From Chaetoderma sp. LZ-2023a (taxonomy: Eukaryota; Mollusca; Caudofoveata; Chaetodermatida; Chaetodermatidae): a stretch of 64,000 bases of DNA. The stretch is taken from positions 56,837,768 through 56,901,767 of the forward strand of contig CM067360.1 in assembly GCA_034401795.1 (NCBI GenBank). The letters run 5' to 3'. The stretch's first letter is position 1; every line of letters starts with the position of its first letter. The position numbers were made by a program, and so were the translations under genes. Below, piece by piece: positions 63,071-64,000 of this stretch. The notes below the pieces were generated by a model. The model searched no databases. It worked only from the letters and a program-made list of their open reading frames with translations, and was not told the DNA's origin.

Positions 63071-64000
63071 ATAGCTACGTGGTAAGTGGCGAGGCTAGAA
63101 GGGTGGTCTGTCTATTAGTTAAGTGGTAAGCGACGACGCTAGAAGGATGGTCCATCTATTAGCTAAGTGGTAAGCGACGAGGCTAAAGGACGGCCCATCT
63201 ATTAGCTAAGTGGTAAGCGACGAGACTAGAAGGATGGTCCATCTATTAGCTTAGTGGTAAGCAACGAGGCTAGCAGGATGGTTTATCTATTAGCTAAGTG
63301 GTAAGCGACGAGGCTAGAAGCATGGGCTATCTATTAGCTAAGTGGTAAGCGACGGGACTAGAAGGATGGTCCATCTATTAGCTTAGTGTTAAGTGGCGAG
63401 GCTAGAAGGATGGTCCATCTATTAGCTTAGTGGTAAGTGGCGAGGCTAGAAGGATGGTCTATCTATTAGCTAAGTGGTAAGAGACGAGGCTAGAAAGATG
63501 GTCCATCTATTAGCTTAGTGGTAAGCGACGAGGCTAGAAGGATGGGCTATCTATTAGCTAAGTGGTAAGAGACCAGACTAGAAAGATGGTCCATCTATTA
63601 GCTTAGTGGTAAGCGACGAGGCTAGAAGGCTGGGCTATCTATTAGCTAAGTGGTAAGAGACGAGGCTAGAAAGATGGTCCATCTATTAGCTTAGTGTTAA
63701 GTGGCGAGGCTAGAAGGATGGTCCATCTATTAGCTTAGTGGTAAGTGGCGAGGCTAGAAGGATGGTCTATCTATTAGCTAAGTGGTAAGAGACGAGGCTA
63801 GAAAGATGGTCCATCTATTAGCTTAGTGGTAAGCGACGGGGCTAGAAGGATGGTCCATCTATTAACTTAGTGGTAAGTGGCGAGGCTAGACGGATGGGCT
63901 ATCTATTAGCTAAGTGGTAAGCGACGAAGCTAGAAGGATGGTCCATCTATTAGCTTAGTGGTAAGTGGCGAGGCTAGAATGATTGGCCATCTGTTCGCTG
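63071..64000. repeat. 44-bp minisatellite, about 21 units, continuing past the window
   Basis: Unit made of TTAGCTAAGTGGTAAGCGAC, GAGGCTAGAAGGATGGTCCA and TCTA. Almost every unit keeps GTGGTAAG. Two unit types (AGCTAAG and AGCTTAG) alternate in a higher-order pattern. Confidence 0.95.

Noticed and set aside
63071..64000. CRISPR-like regular repeats
   Set aside because: Units are 44 bp head-to-tail with no unique spacers, in an animal intron; it is a minisatellite. The same holds for the 72-bp repeat at 43763.

Overview
The window is a stretch of animal (metazoan, most likely marine invertebrate) nuclear DNA. The evidence is a spliced gene with GT-AG introns, several non-LTR retrotransposon lineages, SINEs with target-site duplications, foldback MITEs and long microsatellites. 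I cannot name the species. No rRNA gene, stand-alone tRNA gene, CRISPR array or bacterial operon was seen.

Layout. 1-4770: no recognisable gene; a CRE-rich MITE, a foldback MITE, a 38-bp retro-inserted SINE tail and trinucleotide arrays. 4770-15720: a graveyard of LINE fragments (a CR1/L2-like element with an esterase/zinc-knuckle ORF1, a sense RT fragment, a Tx1/L1-like fragment, a second CR1-like fragment). 15720-17924: non-coding, with a 20-bp minisatellite and a 21-bp array of ETS-like sites. 17925-33746: a 15.8-kb Polinton/Maverick with about 0.3-0.37-kb terminal inverted repeats. It carries family-B DNA polymerase, integrase, packaging ATPase, major- and minor-capsid candidates and about a dozen small genes. 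Many of these, including every recognised enzyme gene, contain frameshifts, stops or deletions, so this copy is probably dead. 33772-39319: a TTAA-flanked element with about 0.65-kb inverted arms, containing an I-like LINE (endonuclease, RT, RNase H). 39560-39800: a SINE with a perfect 10-bp target duplication. 40090-beyond 59341: an SLC22-type organic ion transporter gene on the + strand. Nine exons join to 525 codons with matching phases; the last exon or exons lie beyond the window. Its introns hold LINEs, MITEs, a tRNA-derived SINE, long (AT)n tracts and tandem repeats. Intron 9 is a 44-bp minisatellite split by a 3.3-kb TIR transposon encoding a broken PIN/XPG-like plus CXC protein.

How parts work together. 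Polinton genes are packed tail-to-tail or head-to-head. Most start just downstream of a shared module (GTTTAA, a short gap, then TATA), and three head-to-head pairs share one short spacer. The SINE and the I-like LINE share a 3' tail, which suggests the LINE machinery moves the SINE. The intron-9 minisatellite looks like an amplified copy of the exon-9 splice-donor region.
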